DNA of 64,000 bases from Gammaproteobacteria bacterium (GCA_024279945.1 JAJRRA010000037.1:1-64000); one strand, 5' to 3'; shown: positions 16,582 through 25,523, counted from the stretch's first letter. The notes: generated by a model not told the origin, from the sequence alone. Program-made: numbers and translations.

Positions 16582-19469
16582 TCCGGTCTGTCCACACACT
16601 TGCCGGAACCCTGGCTATGGTGCCACTCGGCCAGGAAGCAGACCTTGCTCGCAGCCTCGAGACCTATTTGGACAAGCGCCGGAAAAGTGATGCCCCCGTC
16701 ACCACCGGCGCCACCGGCGCCATGCAGGCCTGTCTCCACCGCTTCCACCAACGCCTTGCCATCCTGCAAGGCAGGAACGAAGCGACTTATCCGCTGGAAG
16801 ACCAGCAGTTACTTGCCCAGCTTGCCGGGCTTTCAGAGTATGAAGAAAAGCTCGCTGAAACCTTCAGAATGGCTGCTGCAGGACAGGCCATGGCGGAAGA
16901 ACCCATAGTCAAAGCTACCGATATTCCGCAGGAGTCGGTTGCGCCTGCCGCGACTGTGTCAGTTGAAGACGGCAGTATTCTCTCGATCTTCCTGGAAGAA
17001 GCAAGCGAAATTCTGGAACGTTGCGACACCTTGCTCAATACCTGGCGGGACAAACTGTCCGACCAAAAACTGGTGCAGAACCTGCAACGTGAAATACATA
17101 CCTTCAAAGGTGGCGCCAGGATGGCTGGTCTCGACACGCTGGGCAACCTGAGTCACTCCATGGAAACCCTGCTCGAGCGTATCGCGGCCAACCGCATGCA
17201 GGCCACCGTTGCAGCCGTACAGGCACTCGAAGAGGGTTGCGACCGCCTGAATATCTGGGTCGAACAACTGCAATCGGGATACCTGCCCCAGGACGGTAGC
17301 GCCCTGACCCGTTTTGAACAGCAGGTTGCCTTGCTCTCCGTCCCGCCGCTGAGCAAGGCGGGAAGCGAAGATCAGCCTGAAAAAGAACAAATCGATCAGG
17401 ATGAACGGCCCGACGTGACCGCTTTTGAGCCTTCTACGGAACAGACTACAACCGCACCATCGCCAGACGAGCAGAAAATCCAGCAACACGAACCGAAAGC
17501 GCCGACTATCACGCACAAACCCATTACCCACAAGCCGGAAAAAATTGACAGCCTGCAAGAACCTGAGCGTGAATTTCTGGAGATCCAGGACCGGCCCGCA
17601 GCCACAACAGATCGCAGCGATGACGGTGCAAGTCAGGCCCAGATTCGCGTAGCGGCTGAGCTGATGGACTCGCTGGTCAACTATGCCGGAGAAATCAGCA
17701 TTTACCGTTCGCGACTGGAGCAACAGCTGAGTTCAGTGAGCACTAATCTGAAGGAAGTGGATGCGACGGTCGCACGCCTGAAGGACCAGCTGCGCAAGCT
17801 GGAAATTGAAACCGAAGCGCAGATGATGTCGCGTTATCAGCGTGCATCGACACAAGGCTCCTCCGAATTCGATCCGCTGGAACTGGACCGATTCTCAAAC
17901 ATGCAGCAGTTATCCCGTTCGCTAACCGAATCCGTCAATGACTTGCTCAGCCTGCAGGATATGCTGGGTGATTCCGTTCGCCAGGCTGAAAGCCTGCTGA
18001 CCCAGCAGTCCCGCGTCAGTGCCGACCTGCAGGAAGGCCTGATGCATACGCGCATGACGCCATTCGGCAGCGCCGCGCCGCGCCTGCGGCGGGTAGTACG
18101 CTCCGCCGCCGCTGAAACCGGCAAAAAGGCCCGCCTGCAGTTGCGCATGGCAGGCTCTAGTGACCAGTTGGACCGCAATGTGCTCGAGCGGATCACGGCA
18201 CCTCTGGAACATATGTTGCGCAACGCAGTTGCCCACGGTATTGAAAAGCCCAAAGTACGGCGCAAACACAAGAAGCCTGAAGAAGGTCAGATTACGGTGA
18301 CCGTGGAGGCAGAAGCCACGGAGTTTGTCGTCCGGGTCCAGGATGACGGTGCAGGCATCGATCTTGATGCCGTCCGAAAGCGTGCAATCCAGCGCGGCAT
18401 GATTGATAAGAATGACCAACTTGACTCCCGCAGGATCATTGAATTCATTCGTGAAAGTGGCTTTTCAACTGCCGATAAAGTGACGGGCCTCTCCGGACGC
18501 GGCGTTGGCATGGACGTTGTCAACAACGAAATCAAACAAATTGGCGGATCGATGGAAATCGATACCGAGCCTGGCGTTGGCAGCCGCTTCACGATCCGCA
18601 TACCCTTCAGTCTCGCCGTAATGCAAACCATCGGCGTGACCATCGATGACCGGCCATTCCATATTCCATTGAACAGCGTGGCCGGCGTAGCCCGCATGAC
18701 GCCATCGGAATATGTTGCGCTGGCTCGCAGCGAATCACCCCTGTATGAATTTGCCGGTGAGCAGTTCCCTTTGCTGGAACTGGAACCTCTGCTGGATGTG
18801 CCCCCATTGCCCCTGGACAGTGAGAATGTTTCCCTGCTGATGATTCGAAGCGGCGAAAGCAAGGCTGCTTTCCGGGTTGGTGGGCTGCAGGGCCACCAGG
18901 AAGTTGTGGTCAAACCGGTCGGTCCGCAAATCAGCAGTATTCCGGGCATCCTTGGCGGCACCATTGCCGCTGATGGCAGGGTTATCATCATTCTCGACAT
19001 GGGGCCACTGATCCGCCGTGGACTGGAACAGGCCATTGAACCGGTCAAGGCGCTGGTTACCCCCAGGAAACAGGCGCGCCAGCCTCTGGTGATGGTGGTA
19101 GATGACTCCATCACCATGCGCAAGGTGACATCCCGGGTGCTGGAAAATCATTCCATCGAAGTAATGACAGCCCTCGATGGCATCGATGCCATCGAAAAAC
19201 TACATGAACGGATCCCCTACCTGATGTTGCTGGACATCGAAATGCCGCGCATGGACGGTTATGAGTTGGCCCAGCATATCCGTTCCGATGCCCGCTTGCG
19301 CCACGTTCCCATTGTAATGATCACCTCACGCTCGGGACAAAAACACCGAAAAAAAGCCAGGGATTCCGGCGCCGATGCTTACCTGACCAAGCCCTACCAG
19401 GAAGCTGACCTGGTCGCACGAGTCGGCCAAATGCTGGACATGGAACTTGTCATGCGGAGATCCGACTGA
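16476..19469 (+). CDS. chpA: Chemosensory hybrid kinase ChpA, C-terminal fragment
   Basis: This is the continuation of chpA in the -1 frame; the annotated start is a TTG inside the joined protein. It holds a degenerate HPt (SVHTLAGTLAM), a second HPt with IHTFKGGARMAG (about residue 206), a charged linker, and a CheA-type ATPase with N box NAVAHGIE (about 581), DDGAGID (622) and GRGVGMDVV (674). A CheW-like domain follows, then a receiver from VMVVDDS (about 871) with LLDIEMPRMDG. Alone it lacks the large N-terminal part, so function depends on whether the frameshift at about 16424 is real. Confidence 0.78.
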   Translation: MLQIIVGEVQQYLAELEPFVSGLASGSDQEVSAELIRSVHTLAGTLAMVPLGQEADLARSLETYLDKRRKSDAPVTTGATGAMQACLHRFHQRLAILQGRNEATYPLEDQQLLAQLAGLSEYEEKLAETFRMAAAGQAMAEEPIVKATDIPQESVAPAATVSVEDGSILSIFLEEASEILERCDTLLNTWRDKLSDQKLVQNLQREIHTFKGGARMAGLDTLGNLSHSMETLLERIAANRMQATVAAVQALEEGCDRLNIWVEQLQSGYLPQDGSALTRFEQQVALLSVPPLSKAGSEDQPEKEQIDQDERPDVTAFEPSTEQTTTAPSPDEQKIQQHEPKAPTITHKPITHKPEKIDSLQEPEREFLEIQDRPAATTDRSDDGASQAQIRVAAELMDSLVNYAGEISIYRSRLEQQLSSVSTNLKEVDATVARLKDQLRKLEIETEAQMMSRYQRASTQGSSEFDPLELDRFSNMQQLSRSLTESVNDLLSLQDMLGDSVRQAESLLTQQSRVSADLQEGLMHTRMTPFGSAAPRLRRVVRSAAAETGKKARLQLRMAGSSDQLDRNVLERITAPLEHMLRNAVAHGIEKPKVRRKHKKPEEGQITVTVEAEATEFVVRVQDDGAGIDLDAVRKRAIQRGMIDKNDQLDSRRIIEFIRESGFSTADKVTGLSGRGVGMDVVNNEIKQIGGSMEIDTEPGVGSRFTIRIPFSLAVMQTIGVTIDDRPFHIPLNSVAGVARMTPSEYVALARSESPLYEFAGEQFPLLELEPLLDVPPLPLDSENVSLLMIRSGESKAAFRVGGLQGHQEVVVKPVGPQISSIPGILGGTIAADGRVIIILDMGPLIRRGLEQAIEPVKALVTPRKQARQPLVMVVDDSITMRKVTSRVLENHSIEVMTALDGIDAIEKLHERIPYLMLLDIEMPRMDGYELAQHIRSDARLRHVPIVMITSRSGQKHRKKARDSGADAYLTKPYQEADLVARVGQMLDMELVMRRSD

Positions 19470-19470
19470 C

Positions 19471-20097
19471 ATGGCAAAAAAGAAAGTAGCAAAGAAGCTC
19501 CTGAAGAGAAAGAGGAAAGTAGTCGCCGTGGCGGAACATACCTCCGACACCCGCTCGGGAAGAAAAAAGATATCCGGCAGAAAGACGGCCAGGAAAGTGC
19601 TGCGGAAGGCCGGCAAAAGCCCGATCATACATTGCATGCTTGCACCAACGGAAGAAGATATCCTGCTACTACCCACCAATGTACTGGCTAAAGTTGTGGA
19701 TTTTCAACAACCTTCTCCCCTGGCCGATGCACCGTCGTGGCTGATCGGTCAGATCGAATGGGAAGACAGACAGGTACCCGTTTTCAGCTTTTTTGCATTG
19801 ATCAATGGCGGCGATCCGGGAAAAATTTCGTCCCGGTCGAAGATCATGATCATCAAGTCACTTTCCGAATCAGGCCGCGTGCCCTACATGGGTGTTCTGC
19901 TTGGCGATCTGCCACGCATGACCAGCATCAAAGAATTCGATCTGGAAAAAACGGGTGACAAGAACAAATCACTGGGGGTATTCAGCCGCATCAAACTGGA
20001 AGGACAGGATGCCATCATCCCTGACCTGGATCGCCTGACTCACCTAATCACCCACGCGACCTACGGCGCACTTCCCATAACCCACCTCGACGATTGA
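19471..20097 (+). CDS. chpC: CheW-like protein ChpC with basic N-terminal tail
   Basis: A 208-residue protein. The C-terminal part (about 50-205) looks like the CheW fold of ChpC, with LLLPTNVLAKVVDFQQP and WLIGQIEWEDRQVPVFSF. The first 50 residues are an unusual Lys/Arg-rich tail (MAKKKVAKKLLKRKRKVV and RSGRKKISGRKTARKVLRK) that resembles a nucleic-acid or membrane-binding extension. P. aeruginosa ChpC, at 168 residues, has no such long tail as far as I know. The gene begins 1 base after the chpA stop. Confidence 0.75.
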   Translation: MAKKKVAKKLLKRKRKVVAVAEHTSDTRSGRKKISGRKTARKVLRKAGKSPIIHCMLAPTEEDILLLPTNVLAKVVDFQQPSPLADAPSWLIGQIEWEDRQVPVFSFFALINGGDPGKISSRSKIMIIKSLSESGRVPYMGVLLGDLPRMTSIKEFDLEKTGDKNKSLGVFSRIKLEGQDAIIPDLDRLTHLITHATYGALPITHLDD

Positions 20098-20101
20098 CGT
20101 G

Positions 20102-20866
20102 ATGATAAAATTCCTGTTAAAACTGATCGTTGTACTCGGAGTAATCCTGCTGCTGGCCGTGGTCGTAACCTGGCAAGCACCCGCCAAGTGGCTCATCACT
20201 CGCGCCACTCAGCCGCATCCGGACATCCAGTATGCCCGTGTATCAGGTACCGTATGGAAAGGGATGGCTTACGATGTCAAGTGGCGTGATATTTTGCTGG
20301 GTGATATCCAATGGGATTTCATGGAACTGAGCCAGGCTTCCCCTCCTTTCACCACCTGGCACTTTGAAGGCAACGGTCTGGACTACCACTTGTCCCTGCT
20401 GGCTGATTTCGAACGTGATTCCCTCCGGCGCCTGCGTTACATCCAGGGGGAAGTTCCTGCCGGATGGGTGGATCTGAGTAAGAAAATTCCCCTTCTTTTC
20501 CTTGATGGAAACCTGCTTGTAAACCTTGACTACGTAGAACTCGAATGGGGGCCTCGCGGGCTGGCGGCAGGAACCATTCAATGGAACGATGCCGCTTTTA
20601 CCGGGCTATTTGACGAGAAACTGGGAGACATTGTCGTCACTATTGAATGGGCTGACGGCGCAACACAGGTATACTTCCACTCAACCCAAGTCAGAAACAT
20701 TATGCTCGAAGGTGAAGCCAGGCTGACACAAGGTCGCTACGAGGTATTATTGATTCTGCATGTCACTGAAAAGAAGCGCTATGTGATTGAAAAACTCGCA
20801 CGATTGGGTCAAATCCAACCGGACGGAAGCCTGCACATTACGCTGTCAGGAACAATACAACAATGA
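20102..20866 (+). CDS. Type II secretion GspN-like protein
   Basis: A 254-residue protein with a single N-terminal membrane anchor (residues 4-26, FLLKLIVVLGVILLLAVVV) and a beta-rich periplasmic part. The ARVSGTVWKGMAYDVKWRD segment and the GDIQWDF repeat resemble GspN, the pseudopilin-associated inner-membrane component of some type II secretion systems. No other gsp genes are in the window, so it may be an orphan adopted by another system. ATG 20102 is preferred over GTG 20099. It overlaps the next gene by 4 bases (ATGA). Confidence 0.6.
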   Translation: MIKFLLKLIVVLGVILLLAVVVTWQAPAKWLITRATQPHPDIQYARVSGTVWKGMAYDVKWRDILLGDIQWDFMELSQASPPFTTWHFEGNGLDYHLSLLADFERDSLRRLRYIQGEVPAGWVDLSKKIPLLFLDGNLLVNLDYVELEWGPRGLAAGTIQWNDAAFTGLFDEKLGDIVVTIEWADGATQVYFHSTQVRNIMLEGEARLTQGRYEVLLILHVTEKKRYVIEKLARLGQIQPDGSLHITLSGTIQQ

Positions 20867-21624
20867 AAACATTTCTACAGACGGCCCTTACAGCAGCAAA
20901 ATCTGCGGCTGAAGACATCATGTGTTACTACCGCGGGGATTTTAAAATAGAGCTCAAAGCCGACCAGACACCGGTTACGGTGGCAGACCGCAGGGCGGAA
21001 GAAATCATCAGTGGAATTCTGCTCGATGCATTTCCGGATCATGGGTTCTATGGCGAAGAGAGCGGCAAGAAACAGGCGGATGCAGACTACCTGTGGCTGG
21101 TCGATCCCATTGACGGCACCAAGAGTTTTGTTGGTGGCTACGGCATGTTTTCTACCCAGATTGCCCTGATGCACCGGGGCGAACTGGTGCTGGGCGTCTC
21201 ATCTGCACCGGCCCAGGGTGAACTGGCCTGGGCGGTGCGCGGAAGCGGAGCGGAACTGGACGGTGTAGCGCTACAGGTTCGCGATATTTCCACGCTGGCG
21301 GATGCCTCTGTCTCCACGGGCAATTTGCGAACCCTCGCCCGCTCGGACAAGTGGGCCAACCTGGGCAGAATCACCGCTGAAGTAAACCGGATACGTGGCT
21401 ATGGCGACTACTATCACTACCACCGACTGGCTGCCGGTCAAGTGGATGCGGTCATTGAATCCGATGTCAATATCCTGGACATCGCCGCGCTGTATGTAAT
21501 CGTCACGGAAGCCGGTGGCCTGTTCACCGACCTGCAGGGCCGACCGATCGGCCTGGACACCACTTCGGTTCTGGCTGCTTCACCGGGGCTGCATCCACTG
21601 CTTTTGGAAATATTGAATGACTAG
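20863..21624 (+). CDS. Inositol monophosphatase-family phosphatase, probable histidinol-phosphatase (HisN-like)
   Basis: A 253-residue Mg2+-dependent phosphatase of the IMPase superfamily. Metal ligands are in GFYGEESG (Glu), WLVDPIDGTKSFVGG (the DPIDGT motif) and the late VIESDVNILDIAALYVIV segment (Asp). The TPVTVADRRAEE and GTKSFVGGYGMFS wording resembles HisN-type histidinol-phosphate phosphatases more than SuhB or CysQ, and a separate CysQ lies two genes on. The substrate is therefore an inference. Start and stop overlap both neighbours, giving a tight operon with nudE and cysQ. Confidence 0.8.
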   Translation: MKTFLQTALTAAKSAAEDIMCYYRGDFKIELKADQTPVTVADRRAEEIISGILLDAFPDHGFYGEESGKKQADADYLWLVDPIDGTKSFVGGYGMFSTQIALMHRGELVLGVSSAPAQGELAWAVRGSGAELDGVALQVRDISTLADASVSTGNLRTLARSDKWANLGRITAEVNRIRGYGDYYHYHRLAAGQVDAVIESDVNILDIAALYVIVTEAGGLFTDLQGRPIGLDTTSVLAASPGLHPLLLEILND

Positions 21625-22186
21625 GAAACCCAGCGCCCCAAGCCTTCCGAAAATTCTGGACAGTCGCTGGCGCGCGCCCGGTGACCGGTTCAAGATCCAG
21701 GAATTGGACCTGGAGTTCTCCAACGGAGAACGGCGCACCTACCAGAGGATGAATCCCCACGGGCTGGGCGCTGTGATCATCGTGCCGATGAAGGATGCAA
21801 ACACCGTGCTGCTGGTGCGCGAATATGCCGCCGGGCTTCACCAGTATGAAATCGGCCTGCCCAAGGGCCGCATGGAGAAAGGGGAAACCGTGCTGGAAGC
21901 GGCACAGCGGGAAATGAAAGAAGAAATTGGTTTCGGCGCCAGGCACCTGGAAACTTTAACTACCCTGAGTCTGGCTCCGGGATACATGACGCACATCACG
22001 CACATCGTGCTGGCCCGTGACCTGTACCCGGAAAAACTGGAGGGCGATGAACCGGAGGAACTGGAAGTCGTTCCCTGGCCCATTGCAGACCTGACAACAC
22101 TGACTGCACGCAAGGACTGTACCGAAGGTCGAACCATCGCCGCGCTGTACATTGCCCGTGACTTTATGAGCGCAGAGAATTCATGA
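21617..22186 (+). CDS. nudE: ADP compounds hydrolase NudE
   Basis: A 189-residue Nudix hydrolase that cleaves ADP-ribose, NADH and diadenosine polyphosphates. The Nudix box, beginning GRMEKGETVLEAAQ and ending REMKEEIGF, spans residues 84-106. LLVREYAAGLHQYEIGLPKG just before it and LAPGYMTHITHIVLARDLYP after it are typical of NudE. The gene overlaps the upstream phosphatase by 8 bases and cysQ by 4 bases. The nudE-cysQ pair is conserved in gammaproteobacteria. Confidence 0.93.
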   Translation: MTRKPSAPSLPKILDSRWRAPGDRFKIQELDLEFSNGERRTYQRMNPHGLGAVIIVPMKDANTVLLVREYAAGLHQYEIGLPKGRMEKGETVLEAAQREMKEEIGFGARHLETLTTLSLAPGYMTHITHIVLARDLYPEKLEGDEPEELEVVPWPIADLTTLTARKDCTEGRTIAALYIARDFMSAENS

Positions 22187-23001
22187 TAGGCACCAATGAA
22201 CTGGAAACCATCGCAGCCGATATCCGGGAAATCAGCCGTCAGGCCGGGCAGGCAATCCTTGATGTTTACCAACAGGATTTTTCGGTCACGCAGAAGAAAG
22301 ACGATTCACCCCTGACCCAGGCAGACCTGGCCAGTCACAACATTATCTGCGATGCCCTCACTGCGCTGACACCGGATACTCCGCTGCTGTCGGAAGAATC
22401 TGCCGAAATTGATTTTGCGACCCGCTCCCGATGGAAACAATACTGGCTGATCGATCCGCTCGATGGCACCCGGGAGTTCGTCAACCGTAACGGCGAATTC
22501 ACGGTCAATATCGCTTTAATCAGCAACCACGTTCCCGTCTTTGGTGTGGTATACGTTCCCGTCAGTGGCATCATCTACACCGGTATCAAAGAACGGGGTG
22601 CAATCCGTCAGAATCCAGGCCAGGCAGCAGTGCCTATTGAGGTCCGCCAACCCTGTGCCAGCCCGGCAGTGGTGATCGGAAGCCGCTCTCATGCCAACCC
22701 AAAACTTCTGCAACACCTGGCCGCCATCGGCGACTACGAGTTGGTCAGCATGGGCAGTTCACTGAAATTCTGTCTGCTGGCCGAAGGAAAAGCGGATTTT
22801 TACCCCAGGCTGGGGCCTACTTCTGAATGGGATACGGCTGCCGCCCATGCAGTAGTCAACGCGGCCGGTGGCCAAATCATCACCCTGGACGGAGAGCCTC
22901 TCCAGTACAACCGCAAGGAATCCCTGCTCAACCCGGAATTCCTCGTCATAGCCGATCAATCCAGGGACTGGCTCACTCCGTTCAAAAATTATCAGGCCTG
23001 A
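22183..23001 (+). CDS. cysQ: 3'(2'),5'-bisphosphate nucleotidase CysQ
   Basis: A 272-residue IMPase-superfamily enzyme that hydrolyses 3'-phosphoadenosine 5'-phosphate, a by-product of sulfate assimilation. Metal-binding motifs are LLSEESAEID, YWLIDPLDGTREFVNRN and SEWDTAAAHAVV. SLKFCLLAEGKADFYPRLGP is the CysQ-type substrate segment. The ATG overlaps the nudE stop, so translation is coupled. It is the third gene of the phosphatase-nudE-cysQ operon. Confidence 0.95.
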   Translation: MIGTNELETIAADIREISRQAGQAILDVYQQDFSVTQKKDDSPLTQADLASHNIICDALTALTPDTPLLSEESAEIDFATRSRWKQYWLIDPLDGTREFVNRNGEFTVNIALISNHVPVFGVVYVPVSGIIYTGIKERGAIRQNPGQAAVPIEVRQPCASPAVVIGSRSHANPKLLQHLAAIGDYELVSMGSSLKFCLLAEGKADFYPRLGPTSEWDTAAAHAVVNAAGGQIITLDGEPLQYNRKESLLNPEFLVIADQSRDWLTPFKNYQA

Positions 23002-23050
23002 TCAAGACCAGGAGTTTCTGATCATCGCTTTTCGTCACTCCAAACCAGGC

Positions 23051-23770
23051 TTGAACCGAAACGGTCCGACTGAAATGTTGGTGCTGGCGATCGTGTTGGG
23101 CTCGGCCCTGATGTTCATCGTCTATCAACTGGCAAGCTCTCTGGTCGTATCGGAATCAAACCAGCTAAAGGAACGGGTGGCTTTTCTGGAGAAGGATCTT
23201 GCGTCCCTGTCCGAGCGATACAAGCACCTCCAGGCCCAACTCACCATAGTAGAGCGTGAAGCCGAAGTCTTCCGCACCGCTAATCGCCTGTTGAGATCAG
23301 CGGAAAACCAAAACCAGGCCGAACGCAACCGCGTGCAGTCAGAGCTTGATTTTTACCGCAGGCTGGCTGGCACCAGCGGCAGGCAGACTGGACTGGCCGT
23401 GTATGCGGCGGAACTCACCCCAACCGACTCGGATCGGGTATTCCGATTTATCTTGACCCTGACTCAGAATATCCGCCGGGCATCTGTGATCACCGGGCGT
23501 GTGCGCATCAATGTCGAGGGCACGCTTGATGATCAGCCGGTCACCTTTAACTGGACACAGGTTTCAGACGGTTCAACACCCGAACCTCAATTCCGCTTCA
23601 AATACTTCCAGCAAGTGGATGGTTACCTGGCCATACCGCAGGAGTTCAGTCCCACGCGTTTGCGGGTAATGCTTGAGGTGGAAGGCCAGCGCAAACCGGT
23701 AGTCCATGTCTTTGACTGGGCCGGGTTGGTCGCTGGACCGTGGGAAAATCAGGGACAGGCAAGCAAGTAG
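23051..23770 (+). CDS. DUF6776-like coiled-coil membrane protein
   Basis: A protein of at least 239 residues with one N-terminal membrane helix (about residues 9-31), a long coiled coil (about 33-100, with Glu/Leu/Gln heptads) and a C-terminal beta-rich domain. YFQQVDGYLAIPQEFSPT near the end resembles the DUF6776 family, which is of unknown function. The listed TTG start is weakly supported. The frame stays open upstream, and a perfect AGGAG at 23010-23014 is followed 6 bases later by ATC (23021), which would add ten residues (IIAFRHSKPG). The true initiator may therefore be non-canonical. Confidence 0.65.
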   Translation: MNRNGPTEMLVLAIVLGSALMFIVYQLASSLVVSESNQLKERVAFLEKDLASLSERYKHLQAQLTIVEREAEVFRTANRLLRSAENQNQAERNRVQSELDFYRRLAGTSGRQTGLAVYAAELTPTDSDRVFRFILTLTQNIRRASVITGRVRINVEGTLDDQPVTFNWTQVSDGSTPEPQFRFKYFQQVDGYLAIPQEFSPTRLRVMLEVEGQRKPVVHVFDWAGLVAGPWENQGQASK

Positions 23771-23851
23771 GGTTTATTTCCCCAGGATTGATTTGCGGGC
23801 AAAAAGCCACCATAGTATGGAACCTGTGAAGGATAGATCAAAACGGACTCA

Positions 23852-24226
23852 ATGGACAAAGTAAGCGACATCGAAGTTAACGGAAACGCCGCTATGCCCC
23901 CCGGCATCGTTTTTACCAGCGCCGCTGCCCGAAAAGTGCAGGAACTGATTATGGAAGAGGCCAATCCGAACCTGAATCTGCGGGTCTACATAAGCGGCGG
24001 GGGTTGCTCGGGGTTCCAATATGGTTTTTCATTTGATGAAGAGCGCTCAGATGATGACATCGCAGTCAACAACGATGGTGTCACACTGCTGATCGACCCC
24101 CTGAGTTTCCAGTACCTGATGGGAGCCGAAGTTGATTATTCGGAAAGCCTGCAGGGTGCGCAGTTTGTTATCCGTAACCCCAATGCTTCCACTACCTGTG
24201 GTTGTGGTTCCTCTTTTTCCGTCTGA
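23852..24226 (+). CDS. erpA: Iron-sulfur cluster insertion protein ErpA
   Basis: A 124-residue A-type carrier that delivers Fe-S clusters to target proteins such as IspG and IspH. The three conserved cysteines are C52 ([12 protein letters not shown]) and C116 and C118 (TTCGCGSSF). The length and the [12 protein letters not shown] lead-in match ErpA rather than IscA. It is preceded by an 81-base gap after the DUF6776 gene and followed 3 bases later by nudC. Confidence 0.95.
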   Translation: MDKVSDIEVNGNAAMPPGIVFTSAAARKVQELIMEEANPNLNLRVYISGGGCSGFQYGFSFDEERSDDDIAVNNDGVTLLIDPLSFQYLMGAEVDYSESLQGAQFVIRNPNASTTCGCGSSFSV

Positions 24227-24229
24227 GTA

Positions 24230-25228
24230 ATGGTGCAGGCTGACCTCAGTATTGACCGCATCACGCGATCACACCGCAACCGTTTCACTTCCGTCCGCCT
24301 TGACCGCCTGGTTGAGTACCGCGAAAACCCAGAATGGGTAGCGGCTGCACAGAACTCTGATGCGGCAAGATTTGTACCCTTGTGGCACAGTCGCAGCCTG
24401 CTGGCCGTATCCGATGAAGGCCAGGTAGCTATCTACCTGAAACCGGGTGAGCTCAATCATCTGGATGCCATCCAGCCCCCCACCCTGCTTGGCACGGACG
24501 GCAAACGCTATTTCTTTGCGGTTTCCATCAACGACAGCCAGCGTGAGGAAGTCCTGGCCAGGCATCCCGAAGCACAATTCATCGATCTGCGCCGTGCGAC
24601 CATGGACATGGACGCCAAACATGCAGGTGTGCTGGCCTACGCAAAGGCGCTGCATTACTGGCAGCACCGGCATATTTTTTGTGGTGTCTGCGGCAGCCCC
24701 AACCGCCTGCAATCTTCCGGCCATAAACTGGTTTGCATCAATGAAGAGTGCGCCAGGCAAACTTTTCCCCGCATTGATCCAGCCATCATCGTGTTGATTA
24801 CACACGGAAACGCCTGCCTGCTGGGTCGCAATGCCCACTGGCCGCCCAAACATTTCTCCACCCTGGCCGGTTTTGTTGAGCCCGGCGAGAGCCTGGAAGA
24901 TGCCGTGGTCAGAGAAGTCTATGAAGAAGCACAGGTCCGGCTGAGTAAACTCCGTTATGTGTCATCTCAACCGTGGCCATTTCCTGCTTCATCCATGTGC
25001 GGTTTCTATGCCGAGGCGGACAGCCGTGATTGTGCTGTTGGTGATGAACTGGAGGAACTGCGGTGGTACACCGTAGACGAACTCAATGCCGCGGTCATGG
25101 AAGATTCCCTGCGCTTGTCCCCCCCCGTCTCGATTGCATTCCGCCTGCTCGCTGACTGGTACCACAAGCAATGCGGCAAAGACCTGGAGCAACTGGTCAG
25201 AAAAGCCCGCGGCCTGAAGCGCCGCTGA
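24230..25228 (+). CDS. nudC: NAD+ diphosphatase / NAD-capped RNA hydrolase NudC
   Basis: A 332-residue enzyme that hydrolyses NAD(H) and removes NAD caps from RNA. The zinc site is C151, C154, C169 and C174 (FCGVCGSPN and CINEECA). The Nudix box, from GFVEPGESLEDAV to YEEAQV, spans residues 214-236, and the NudC signature SQPWPFPASSM is at 246-256. The start is 3 bases after erpA. The start codon is ATG, and the length is longer than E. coli NudC (257) because of an extra N-terminal domain, as in many gammaproteobacteria. Confidence 0.95.
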   Translation: MVQADLSIDRITRSHRNRFTSVRLDRLVEYRENPEWVAAAQNSDAARFVPLWHSRSLLAVSDEGQVAIYLKPGELNHLDAIQPPTLLGTDGKRYFFAVSINDSQREEVLARHPEAQFIDLRRATMDMDAKHAGVLAYAKALHYWQHRHIFCGVCGSPNRLQSSGHKLVCINEECARQTFPRIDPAIIVLITHGNACLLGRNAHWPPKHFSTLAGFVEPGESLEDAVVREVYEEAQVRLSKLRYVSSQPWPFPASSMCGFYAEADSRDCAVGDELEELRWYTVDELNAAVMEDSLRLSPPVSIAFRLLADWYHKQCGKDLEQLVRKARGLKRR

Positions 25229-25288
25229 TTTATCCTTCCTGAACTCCGCCAGGAGTCAGCGACCTCATCCAAGTATATTGACCCGCAA

Positions 25289-25391
25289 GAGGTATTGGCT
25301 GCCTGTTTTCAGGACCTTCATCTGCCGGGAGCAGATGATGAGCGCACAAGGACGTCTCGAGCGCGTCCTGAAGACAGGCAGCCAATACCTC
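25289..25391. repeat. Structured intergenic repeat, copy A (long stem plus two GGA-loop arms)
   Basis: A 26-base arm at 25290-25315 is complementary to 25365-25390, with one mismatch that would be a U-G pair in RNA. Between the arms lie a 7-base-pair hairpin CATCTGC/GCAGATG with loop CGGGA (25319-25337) and the motif CACAAGGACGT within a GCGC/GCGC arm (25342-25364). The inner end of the long stem, CCTGTTTTCAGGAC, is almost identical to copy B at 39817-39928. It lies between nudC and ampE. No T-run follows; seven C residues do. Confidence 0.85.
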
Positions 25392-25523
25392 CCCCCCGCC
25401 AATTTTTATCAACCAGCAATTCCAGCAGTTTGTTTGTATACGGACTCGCCCCGCCTTTGCTAGAATCATCTGCACGTGACCCACATCGCCGGCACGACCG
25501 GCGACCGCGAAGGAAATCAACGA

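Noticed and set aside
18287-19123. Minus-strand open frame of 278 codons within chpA
   Set aside because: It is antisense to the CheA ATPase, CheW and receiver parts, and its Ser/Arg/Met-rich translation has no domain.
25289-25391. Simple Rho-independent terminator or insertion-sequence ends
   Set aside because: No T-run follows the stem, there is no transposase and no target-site duplication, and the internal arms are conserved with a second copy.
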